From: Macrocystis pyrifera
Lineage: Eukaryota > Sar > Phaeophyceae > Laminariales > Laminariaceae
Direction of reading: 5' to 3'
Assembly (NCBI GenBank): GCA_031763025.1
Contig: JASSKH010000003.1
Span: 14,566,992-14,630,991, forward strand
Length of the DNA: 64,000 bases
This document shows, piece by piece, positions 42,201 to 53,088 of the stretch. Below the pieces are notes generated by a model. That model made no database searches. It was not told the origin of the DNA and saw only the letters and a program-made list of their open reading frames with translations. Made by a program: the position numbers and the translations under genes. Each line of letters starts with the position of its first letter. Within the stretch, counting starts at the first letter, position 1.

Positions 42201-45200
42201 CTTCGGTGGGCCGTTTTTTTTTTTTTTTCTTTTTTCCGGAGACCGTAAAATCCGTACTGCTAGGCGTACTGCTGTCTCTGTACGAGCGTTTAGTATTTAC
42301 GTCTACGTACGTGTGTATCAACAAGCCTGTTCTAAGCAAAAGATGTCAGGAGACATGTCAAGCTGAAGGCAAAACGTGCGCTGTCAGGGGTGTAGGGCCG
42401 AGTGTTCCACACTAAAACCTAGTAGTTTTGTGTCGGTCGAGGCATGTCGAGTGTCGAGGCAGTCTGTCAAAAGGGGTGAAAGCGCTGTCTCCTGACATCT
42501 TTTGGTTCGAAGAGCCAGCGACGGTGCAAGCCTCTTGCAGTCGGCATTAGAGGGTCGAATGTTGCCAAGGGTCTGTCTACTCTTACAGGGGGCCATAGTA
42601 AATAGGACCAAATATTGTGAGTAAAAATAGGGAAATGTATAGGTTTTTGTGTGGACCGTACGTCCTATTTACTATGGTCCCCCGCGGTATTAATAGCAGT
42701 AGTAGTATCGTAGGGTATTTACTGAAGTACCGCAAACAGAGCGTTGAGGGCGCAAATAGGGGTATGGGATCGTTTTTTTTTCAGCGGTCGTGTTATCTCG
42801 ACAACGGCGAAAGAGGATGCTAAAAAAAATCAAACATTGTCCTGTTCGGAAGGAAGGTTCTCTCTCTCTCTCTCTCTCTCGCTACCCATTTTTTATCCGA
42901 AGAACACCTTTGTTCGGTTCGGTGTTGGCCACCTTCTCGTTCTGAAAAAAAATGGAGTGCTCAACGCTCTTTTTGCGGTATAAACTCTGGCGGTATGATA
43001 CCCGGGACCTACCCGAGGCGGCTCCCGGGTAACTACCCGAGTATGAGCATAACGTATCAGGTTTGGCTCCCGGGTACCCCAGAGTATGCTCAAGTGTGTG
43101 TACCCTATACCGGGTACCAAACGCGCCCTTGAAGAGGTCACCGACATCCGCTTGAAATAGTTTGCATGTATGCATGAGTCATATGAGACACGGACCGAAA
43201 GCCGGCAACCGGTAGCTACGGCTGTTCGGCAGACGATGCTTGAGCGCGCTTTTCGTACTCGGTAATCGTAACCGGTATCCGTATTCGGTAACCGTAATTA
43301 GTAAGACCGTAATCGGTAACCGCAATTAGTAAAACCGTAATCGGTAACCGCAATTAGTAAAATCGTAATCGGTAACCGTAGTTGGTAACCGGACACGGTC
43401 TGTTCGGAATACGATACTTGAACGCGTCTCCCCCCCCCGCCCCTCACAACCCCGACCCCCCGTGCTCCCTGTCTTGCAGAAAGTGCTTGGAAAGGGGCAC
43501 AAGATCAAGGACTTCAAGCTACTCGACTTTTCGGCCATGCGCGCCCACTTAGAAACGGCAAAGCAGATTAAGCGCGCCGCTACCGACGGGGAGAAGGCCG
43601 CCGCTAAAACCATCAAGGAGGAACTGATGGTTAGTTTTGTGAAAATAGTACCGACGGTACAGTGTAGATATTACCGACAGCACAACAGTACGTAGAGTAT
43701 TATTTTGTACTGTCGGTGAGCGGTATGCAGCGTAGAACTGCTGTACTGCTGTGGTGGTGGTGGTGGTTGGTGGTGGTTGTGGTGGCGGTGTTTGCTGTTG
43801 TTGCGGTTGCTGCTGCTTGTGCTGCTGCTTGTGCTGCTGCTTTTGCTGCTGCTTCTTCTGCCGCTGCTGCTGCTGCTGTTGCTGCTGCGTTTTACCTTTT
43901 TGCTACACCGGTGTTTTAGCTGCTATTTCCTGTACCGTCGTAGTCCTATTCTCTGGCGGCACCATGGAGAGCAGCTGAAGAATCTTAAAATTTGTTGACA
44001 TCGTGCATGTCGATGGCTGGTTTGACTGTTCATACCCACCCTGGCGATGAAGCCGAAAGGCCGCCGGCTTGGCCGCCGGGGCCACTCCTGCATCCCCACG
44101 GGGCCCACCGTTATCTCGATAGGTACACCACTAGGTAGCCTTTGGTGCAGTAGGTGCGTACGTTCAGCAAGTAGGGACACGGTAGATGCAGAAGGTACGT
44201 ACATACATACATGCGCACATCGATATCGGCTGTTTTACGTACGTACGTACGTACGTACGGAGCGCCGTGGCCGGACTTTAACCGGCAACGCAGCGGGCTG
44301 AGCCGTGTGACCGTACGGCTAGTGTTGATTAAATCTCGCCCCTCCTCCCACTTCCTCGCCGCGAACACCCCCCCCCCCCGCCGCCCCCCGCTACACCCTC
44401 CCCCACCACCTATTTTTCATTCGTCTACCCTCTTTTCCTCTTTTCCCTCCTCCCACTTCCTCGCCGCGAACACCCCCCCCCCCCCCGCCGCCCCCCGCTA
44501 CACCCTCCCCCACACCACCTATTTTTCATTTGTCTACCCTCTTTTCCTCTTTTCGTCCCTCCTGCAGCATAAGTACAGCTACGCTATCGTCGACGGCCAC
44601 CTGGAGAAGGTCGGCAACTACAACGTGGAGCCCCCCGGGCTGTTCAGGGGGCGAGGCAAGCACCCCAAGACGGGCATGCTGAAGGCGAGGGTGATGCCCT
44701 CCGACATCGCGCTTAACTGCGCGGAGTCGGTGTGCGTGCCGCGGTGCAACGTTCCCGGCTACGGCTGGCAAACCGTACAGCACGACCCCTCGGTGAGAGA
44801 AAAGAGGACGGGTTGGGGTGGGGGGAGGGGGGTAGGCGCGGGGGGGTGGCGAGGGTAGGGGGGTGCGGAGGCGGCCGCGGAGGGGGGGTGTACTTATGAC
44901 ATGCATGGCTGTAGTCGTATGGGGGGGCGGGGGGGGGGGGGGGGTTATAGGTGAAGGGGGGGCAGGGAGAGGGAGAGGGAGGCGTTTTTTTTTTGCTGTT
45001 GATGGGACGGTACGGAGAGCTGGGAAAGGGGCACAGGCGGACTTGTGCTCCCGAGGAGTTTTGTGCCGGTTATATGATACCGGTCTCTCATGTGAAAATC
45101 GACGAACATGCTTCAAGTGCTGGTGATTCGCACGCTTTTTCAAAATTTGTTCTGTTATCATACGTAGTCCCCCCGCAATTCCTGCTCGTGATTCATACTG

Positions 45201-45975
45201 GTGGATGAATAGTTACGAAAACTTGCTTCAAGTGTTGCGGTTGTGTTCTGCACGCTTTATTTTTTGTTGCTGTGTGTGTTTGCTCGTTCCCCCGTTAGTC
45301 AGCAAATCCCCCCGCAGACAACGTGGCTGTCGAAATGGAACGGTGTCCTTGCTGGCACGAAGTGCATCTGCACGCGATTATTCTAGCGTACCAAATGTGC
45401 GAGGTATTACGTGTTCTTCTCAGGTGTTGGTGAATTCAAACCGCGCGCGCGTGCTGGTTTCCCCGGCAGTTTAATTGGTTATCCCGCACTTGATTGACCC
45501 GCAACTCAATAATTTCCCCGCACGCAGGTGACGTGGCTGTCGAAGTGGGACGGTCTCCTTGCGGGCACGAAGTACATGATGCTGGCGGCGAGCTCGTCGT
45601 TTAAGGGCAAGAGCGACATGGCCAAGTACGATAAGGCAATGAAGCTGAAGGGTTTCATCGGGACAATCAGGGAGGACTACACCAAGAAGCTCAGCAGCGG
45701 CGACAAGCGCACCAAGCAGGTAAATTCTGGGAGTTTCTAGAAGTTTGAAGGCGTTTTTTTGCGCTGCTTGCACGGTGAAGGCGTTCTGCGGTGGTTTTCG
45801 GAGGCGTTTCTTTTGCGTGTGTTCGTGTGCGCGCACTGTTGAGTTGTTTTGTGTTTTGGTGTGTTGTGGTTCCGCCGCGCTGCGTGTTGGGGGGGGGCGG
45901 TGGTCTGTCTGTGGTGCGCCAGTTTTTGTGAGTCGTGGTTGTTTACCGAAGTTGGTGTTGATATTGTTGTTGTTG

Positions 45976-46006
<31 letters not shown>

Positions 46007-49000
46007 TGTCGTTGGTGAAAGTGCGCTCGATGTCGTCGAGAACCAGAAAGAAGCACGCAACACTACTCTCTTCCCCCCCCCCGCCGCGCACCATCGTTGA
46101 ACAGATCGCGACGGCGGTATGGATCATCGACAAGCTGGCGCTCCGTGTCGGAGGCGAGAAGGGAGACGACGAGGCCGACACCGTGGGCTGCTGCTCCCTC
46201 CGCACGGAACACTTGACCTTCCACGAGGACAACTCGGTGCACGAGATCGACCTGGAGTTCTTGGGCAAGGACTCGATGCTGTTCAAGGAGACGATCGACT
46301 TCGATCGGTACGGTCAGATCGGCACCCGCGTGTTCAAGAACCTGCAGACCTTCTGCAAGGGCAAGCGGCAATCGGAAGAGGTCTTCGACTACCTCGACCC
46401 CAGGTGAAAGAGCTCGACTTTTTTTTGTGCCTGATACGTTTGGGGTTGGGGTTGGGTTGGGGTTGGGTGAGGTTGGGGTTGGGTTGGGCTGGGGCTGGAG
46501 TTGGAGTTGGAGTTGGAGTTGGGTTGGATGGGGTGGGGTGGGTTTGAATTCGGTTGAGTTAGGCTTGGGGTTGGGTTGGATTTGCTCAGGTTGGGTTGGG
46601 TTTGTTGTGTTGTGTTGCGTTGTGTTTTGTCGTGTTTAGCGTTTTGTTGTTGTGCTTTTTTTCTGTTCTGTTCGGTCTGGTTTCAGTTTCTGTGCTGTTT
46701 CACGGAACGGAACGGGAAAATGTAAGAGCAAGGTTTTTTTGTCGACTCTAAAGAGCGGGCGGCGGCAGGGTGACGCGCCGCGTATCGAGGTTGAGGTGCG
46801 AGCGGCGGTGGATATCTTCCGCAGCGCAAGCAGCGCGATTCCAGCATAAATAGTCAGCACGCTTGAGATAGTGATAGTGCCCCCCCCTCCCCCCCAACGG
46901 ATCGTCATCGAGGGTTGGCCGCAGTACAGACAATGACTCACGACGGTTGGCTAAGTATAGACACGATAGTACATATTGTAGTAGTGTTGTTTTTGGTAGA
47001 GATACAAGGTCGAGTTGGTTTGCTCGCTGCGCTTCTCGATTCGCTTGCACCCTGCACCCGTGTCGTCTGTCCGTGCTCTACAAGGTTGTACGAAGCACGA
47101 ACGACGATATGGTTTCTCTTTTTTACGGTAATGTATACCTGGTATGTTACCAGGTATATGGTATGGAGTTTTTTTGTGCTCCTTGTCTTGAGTTCCCCTT
47201 CTTGTACTTAAGGTGTACCAGGTGTCCAGTGTGTATAATATGTGCTTTCGTGGTGGCCGTCTTCTTCGCCTCTTTGCAGCATCCTGAACCAGCACTTGCA
47301 GTCCCTCATGCCGGGGCTGACGGCCAAGGTTTTCCGTACCTACAACGCCTCCGAGACGCTGCAGCGGCAACTCCCGCAGGAAGAGGCTCTTGCGAACCTT
47401 TCGGTGGCGGAGAAGGTGACCCACCATATGACTTTCCGCAGGTGGTACCTTAAGTTTGACCACATTGATTTGTTGCACGTTTGCCTACCGTAAGGGTTGA
47501 CCAATCGTGTCACTGCTCCCGTTAGGTTTGACCAGTCATGGTTACAGATGTGGCGTTTGAGTTACCGTACGCTTGGTCTATTAGATAATTTGTACGGTAT
47601 ATACTTGTACCGTACTTGCTTCGGTATTTATACCGTACTTGCTTTGGTGTTTATACCGTACTTGCTTTGGTGTTTGTACCGTACTTGCTTTGGTGTTTGT
47701 ACCGTACTTGCTTTGGTGTTATACCGTACTTGATTTGGTGTTTATACCGTACTTGCTTTGGTATTTATACCGTACTTGCTTTGGTGTTCATACCGTACTT
47801 GCTTTGGTATTTATGCCGTGCTTGCTTTGGCATTTATACCGTACTTGGTACGGTATAAGTAAGTTTGGTGTGGCCCACAACAAGAGTCTGTTTAAATGGT
47901 TTGGCCCAGAACAGACAAAATATGTCCTGTTTAATTGTTGTCTTTTATCCCGCCGTTTTTTTTTTGTCGTTGTTTTTTTCTCCTTTTTTTATTTAGAGTG
48001 CACGACTGGAGTCGCTTTACAGCATGTTCTGTGTGATTGTTGTTGTGTTTCAGCACGCCCTTTGTTTTTTCTTTGTCTTTGCTTATTCTTTCACGGCTCA
48101 CATTGCTGCAGGTGGTGTGGCGTGCGCTTGTGTGAGAGTATTTTCAATTTTCGTTCAACATGACGTTTTTTTTCCTCCTTATTCATTTTTTTTTTTTTTT
48201 ACGTTTTTGTTTACTTGGCTGCAGGTGGCTCTGTACAATGGGGCGAACAGAGAGGTGGCTATCCTGTGTAATCACCAGAAGACCGTGAGCTCGGCGCAGA
48301 AGGAGGGGCTGGAGAAGCTGCACGACCGCCTCGCCATGCTTAACAAGCAGAAGCACGTGCGTGATTTGCCTGCGTTGCTGCCTTTGCTTGCTTTTGCTTG
48401 CTTTTGCTTGCTTTTGCTTGCTTTTGCTTGCTTTTGCTTGCTTTGCCTGCTTTTGCTTGCTTTTGCTTGCTTTTGCTTGCTTTTGCCTGCTTTTGCTTGC
48501 TTTTGCTTGCTTTGCCTGCATTTCTCGTTTTGCTAGGTTTACATGTTGTGTTTCACTGTTTTGAGATGTTGTGCAAGAAGAGCTGTTTCGCACAGATCCC
48601 CCCCCCCCCCCGCAAACATGTGCATAGCAGCTGCGCCACACGGTCTCCCATCCGGCAAAACATGATCGATATACTTATACCGTGTGTATCAGGTACAGAT
48701 CAGGGATCTGTCCCCCCTCTGAAGATATGTACGAGTACAGATCATCAAATGGGGATCTCCTTTCTTATTGATTTTATGCCGTTGTTATTGTTATCTACGT
48801 TGATATTGTTTGTTGCTGCTGTTGCTGCGTTTGCTGTTGACGCTTTTTTTTTTCTCTTTTTTTTGTTTTGGACCGATGTTTGCGCAGGAGCTTAAGGTGA
48901 TGCTGAAGACGGTTAAGACTGGAAAGGGCAAGGTGCGCCTCAAGTCGAACGACAAAAGCGCCGAGGACGGTGCCCAGCGTGCACTCGAGAAGGCCAAGAA

Positions 49001-50592
49001 GGCTAAGGCCAACGCGAAGACGGACGCGGAGAAGGTGCGCTGGTCCATCAAAGGGGAAGAGACGGGAGGGGGGGGGGGGGGGGTTGGAGGGAGTTGAGGT
49101 GGAGGAAGGGAGATGGGGTGGAGGAAGAGAGGCGGGGTGGAGGGAGGGAGAGGGGGGGGGGGGGAACTGGGGACCACTTAGCTTGGTATTTGTTCATTGG
49201 ATGCAGCAGCGTTTTGGTCATGGTATCGACCTGTCGGTGTTTTTTCGGGAAGTAAAAGGCCCGGGGGGGGGGGGGCTGGGGGGGGCGCTTGGCTTGGTAT
49301 ACGCTTATGGGGTGCAGCAGAGTTTTTTGACAATGGTTATGGGATCGATCTGTCGGTGTTTTTTTATGTGAGGTAGAAGGCCCGGGGAGGGGAGGGAGGG
49401 GGCTGGGGACGGCTTGGCTGTCACCGTATAACAGCCATGATCTCATAATATATCAGCACTTGCGCCAACCATGATATATCATCGTACTTGTACTCCGAAG
49501 TATCAACCATGACAATGATATAGTTCGTCTCAACCATGATATCGTCGCACACCAACCATGATGTCTTACGTGATGATGTAACGATAGGTGGCGGCGACGA
49601 AGGCTGCGGAGGCGGCGGCCACCCTGAAGAAGGCCGCGGCTAAGGCGAAGTCGGAGGAGATGCACCTCTTCGCCAAGAATCCCAGCGAAGAGAGCCTGGT
49701 GGGGCGCATCAAGGGATGGACGGAGAAGATCAAGAAGCTCCAGGTACATCATTTACGACTTTTTCTTTTTTTTTTCAGGGAGGGGGGCGGTGGGAGGGGT
49801 CGTTTGTCTAGGCGTAGAGATATGACGTCCTACTATAATGACAAACAGCTTGCAAATACGAGTTTGGACGAAGTATTTCATCTCACACCCCCATGTGTTT
49901 TTTTTTTTCTTGAAGAAAATGTATTCGAGGTATCTGCTGTCTGCTCTGGGGAGGAGGGAGTTTTCGGCGAGCAGTTGTAATTTCGAGCTTACCACTTTGT
50001 CCCAGAATGTAAGAGTACATGGGTGTGTTGTCTTCACACTAAAATCGTCCTTCTTTCTACCCAGCTTCATCAGTACACCCGGAGTCCGTCCTGATTCCTT
50101 ATTCTAGAGAGATGCTGATCCTGTGGTCACAGACTGAGACAGAGGAAGGCCAAAAACGTAACAAAATAATCGCAAATTCAAGTGTCAAGCGAGTGAAAAA
50201 AAAGTTCGAGCGTACCGGGTACGAGAACACACCAACACAAGGAAGACCAGAAAATAAGCACACTGTATTCAGTATTAATATACAAAAATAGCGTCATATT
50301 TACGGACAGAGCGGTATGTATTAATACAGTAGTATATATACACGTATATATACACTCAGTAGTTGGACGTGTTGTGCTTTTTTTTTCTTGACGAAAACTG
50401 TCGGCTACCCACTACCAGGTACCAGGTGTAACAACCCTACAAGTAGAGTCGTTTGGCTTTGTAGGGTGGTCGGTCGTGCTGCATAAGCTACAACAAACAT
50501 ACCTTGGTGTTCGCTTTTTTCTGCTTTGAGCTCGACGTGTGAGCGGCGCCTCGTCTGTCCTTGTATCGTATGTGTCCCGAGTTGTCACCTTG

Positions 50593-50623
<31 letters not shown>

Positions 50624-51510
50624 AGAGTGGAAAAGTCGATGATCGTGACGTTTGTCGAGTACGTTGGCAGGGTACTTACCTGGCGGTTGTTCGTATTTTT
50701 TGTCCCGATTTCATCTACAATAGATCAGCCACTGGTCTATCTGCGCCTCAGGCGTGGACTGCGGCAGCCGTTTGTTTTCGTCTTCGAAATGCCTGGATTA
50801 TCACCTTGGGATCATGGTCGATCTGCCCCCGAGACGTGCAAGGAAGGTTGCTGCGCTCTGCCGGGGTTTTTTGTTGGCCCTAAATATCGAGAGCATCATC
50901 TCTCCGAGATCTGTCGCGCGAAAGACTTTTGGTTGGAACCAAATTTGGATTGGTTTTGTGGAATGTTTCTTGCGTACAAATGAACCCAACCCATGAAACC
51001 TTCCTATTAATAAGAGCTATGAACCCATCCCAAGAACAACTAGGATACGAGAGTTGTGAACCCATCCCAACAACAATTAGGGATTTTGTAGTTGATCTTG
51101 AGTTGGGTTAACTCCTTTATTAGTAGTAGGAAGGTTCCATGGGTTGAGATAATTTTTTTAGAACAGGAAACAGACCGCAAGAAACCCAACCAAATCGGTT
51201 CCAACCGAATTCTTCGCAACCCCCCCCCCCTATAAATGCCGTGTGCTGCTGCGCTGCCGTTTGGTCCTTTTTATCCGAAATGCCTAGATCATGAACTGCG
51301 GATCTGATCTGATCTGATCTGATCTGTGTCGATGTTTTTTTTTTTTCTCTTTCTTGTCCACCAGATCGATATCCGGGATCGCGATGACAACAAGGAGGTA
51401 TCCCTGGGCACGTCCAAGATCAACTACATGGACCCGCGCATAAGCGTGGCGTGGTGCAAGCGACACGAGGTCCCGGTGGAGAAGGTAAGAGGCGTCGATC
51501 GACCTTTTGC

Positions 51511-51557
<47 letters not shown>

Positions 51558-51613
51558 ATGGTCATACGACTACGGCCATGGATGAGATCGAGTACATCTC
51601 TCCTATCGAGTAC

Positions 51614-51647
<34 letters not shown>

Positions 51648-53057
51648 CCCCCGCACGCACGCATAAATTCATTCATTTTTTTTTTTTTTTTCCCCCTTTG
51701 TACTAGTACTATTAATAGTTACCGTGTATCACTCAGTTTGTTCAGTCTTGATGTTTATGGCTACAGTAAACGTTCCTAGTGTTTCCACCCACAGCAATGG
51801 TATCCCAGATACCCTGTTTCTAATGATAGTGTCAGTTATTATTCAATATTAGTGTTCAAAAGATTAATATATTCTGGGACAGAGGGGCATGTTTTTTTTA
51901 CTCTGCTTCTGATGTGTTCCAGGGTCTTGTGTGATTTGTTCGTGTTTTTGTGCTTTGGGACTTTTTTGGTTTTTTTATTGCGTAGTTTTTGTGTTCCCTT
52001 TTTTTTTTTTACAGCAGCTTTTTTTGTTTTTGGGGCTTTACTTGTTGTGATTTAGTATAGGCTTTGTTGTTTCTTTGGGGGGGAATTGGGCTTCTTGGTT
52101 ATCATGTTTTGGAGCCTTTGGTTGTCGAGTTTTTTTTTTTTTTTTTTCAACTTTTGCTTTCGTACCGTGTGTTTGGTTTTGGCTTTTTGTACCTGTCGCT
52201 GGTCGCTAAAACGAGACGCCGAAACAAAGTTAAGAAAAGGCAACCGAAACAACGCAAATATTTAGCGGGTGGACACCACCCAAAATTGATTTGCGTTCTC
52301 TCGATGGTCGCTTCTATCTTTCCCCTATTTTGTTCGACATGTCGTTCGAGCGATGGACAGGAAGCAGGCGTGAAGGAAGGGGGGGGGGGGGGGTGTAGAG
52401 TCCAGGCGGCAACTTGTCTCGGTCGTTTTTTTTCTCTTGGCGGGTTGGGTGAGAAGGATGCTAAGTGCAGAGACAGGGTACAAATTCGCCGCCACTTACA
52501 TGGTTCACCCCCGCCCCCCGCTCTTCTACCACACAGTCCAAGATTGTGCAAACCCCATGCAAGTGTAGATTCGCCACCAGTTGTTGTTCACCCCTTCCTC
52601 CCCCTCCCTGCCACGCTCGCTATCCACGATCTTTCAAACCCCACACGGGTCTAAATTTGCGGCTACTTGTGTTGTTCACCAGCCTTCTCCCCCCCGTACC
52701 TTGCCACGCCTTCCAATATGGTGAAACCCATACAGGTGTTCGCCAAGACTCTAAGGGATAAATTTGTGTGGTCGATGAACATCCCCCCCGACTGGGAGTT
52801 TTCGTACGAGACCCTTCTCAACTCTAAGCAGAGCGTGGTGGACGCTCCTGCGTCGGTCGGTAAGGCGAAGAAGAAGGCAGCAACGCCTGCCAAGGCTCCT
52901 AAGAAACCCGCCGCCACCGCCGTTGCTGCTGCTGCTGCTGCTCCTGCTGCTGCTAGCCCGGCCGTGCCCGCTGCGAAAAAGTCGCCTGCTGGTGCTGCTG
53001 CTGCTGTGAAGGCGAAGACGAAGGCCGCGGTGAAGAAAGAAGAGAGCAGCGAGGAGG

Positions 53058-53088
<31 letters not shown>

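Larger units (their letters stand above)
40846..43479 (+). other. TOP1 intron 2
   Basis: 2,634 bp, the longest. Holds a LINE fragment, a repeat Q fragment, MITE-A copy 33, a short (CT)n at 42860-42881 and GGTAACCGTAATTAGTAA-type repeats at 43260-43390. 41340-42580 is otherwise unassigned, with GATATATCG-like palindromes near 41730-41800. Confidence 0.88.
44793..45527 (+). other. TOP1 intron 4
   Basis: 735 bp. Contains an F1 tail fragment between G tracts and a decayed duplicate of exon 5. Confidence 0.9.
51485..52735 (+). other. TOP1 intron 11
   Basis: 1,251 bp. C tract, F1 fragment, C tract; T-rich middle (51880-52200); a G tract at 52379-52394; and three ~86-bp tandem copies running into the exon 12 acceptor. 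Unassigned otherwise. Confidence 0.92.

Noticed and set aside
46438-46625. Interstitial telomere of TTGGGG type
   Set aside because: Too irregular (GGAGTT, GGTTGAG mixed in) and in an intron; treated as a minisatellite.
47497-48163. Long Tyr/Leu/Cys frames downstream of TOP1 exon 7
   Set aside because: Intronic 24-bp array whose unit is divisible by three; spliced out in the TOP1 model.
48104-48163. Alternative TOP1 exon 8 acceptor at GCTGCAG near 48107-48113
   Set aside because: Sequence after it (V-V-W-R-A-L-V-V type frame) does not match the enzyme; the acceptor at 48223-48224 gives the conserved A-L-Y-N-G-A-N-R.
48183-48641. 152-codon Lys/Gln/Ala minus frame resembling a basic coiled coil
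   Set aside because: Antisense of the (CTTGCTTTTG)n intronic array and of exon 8.
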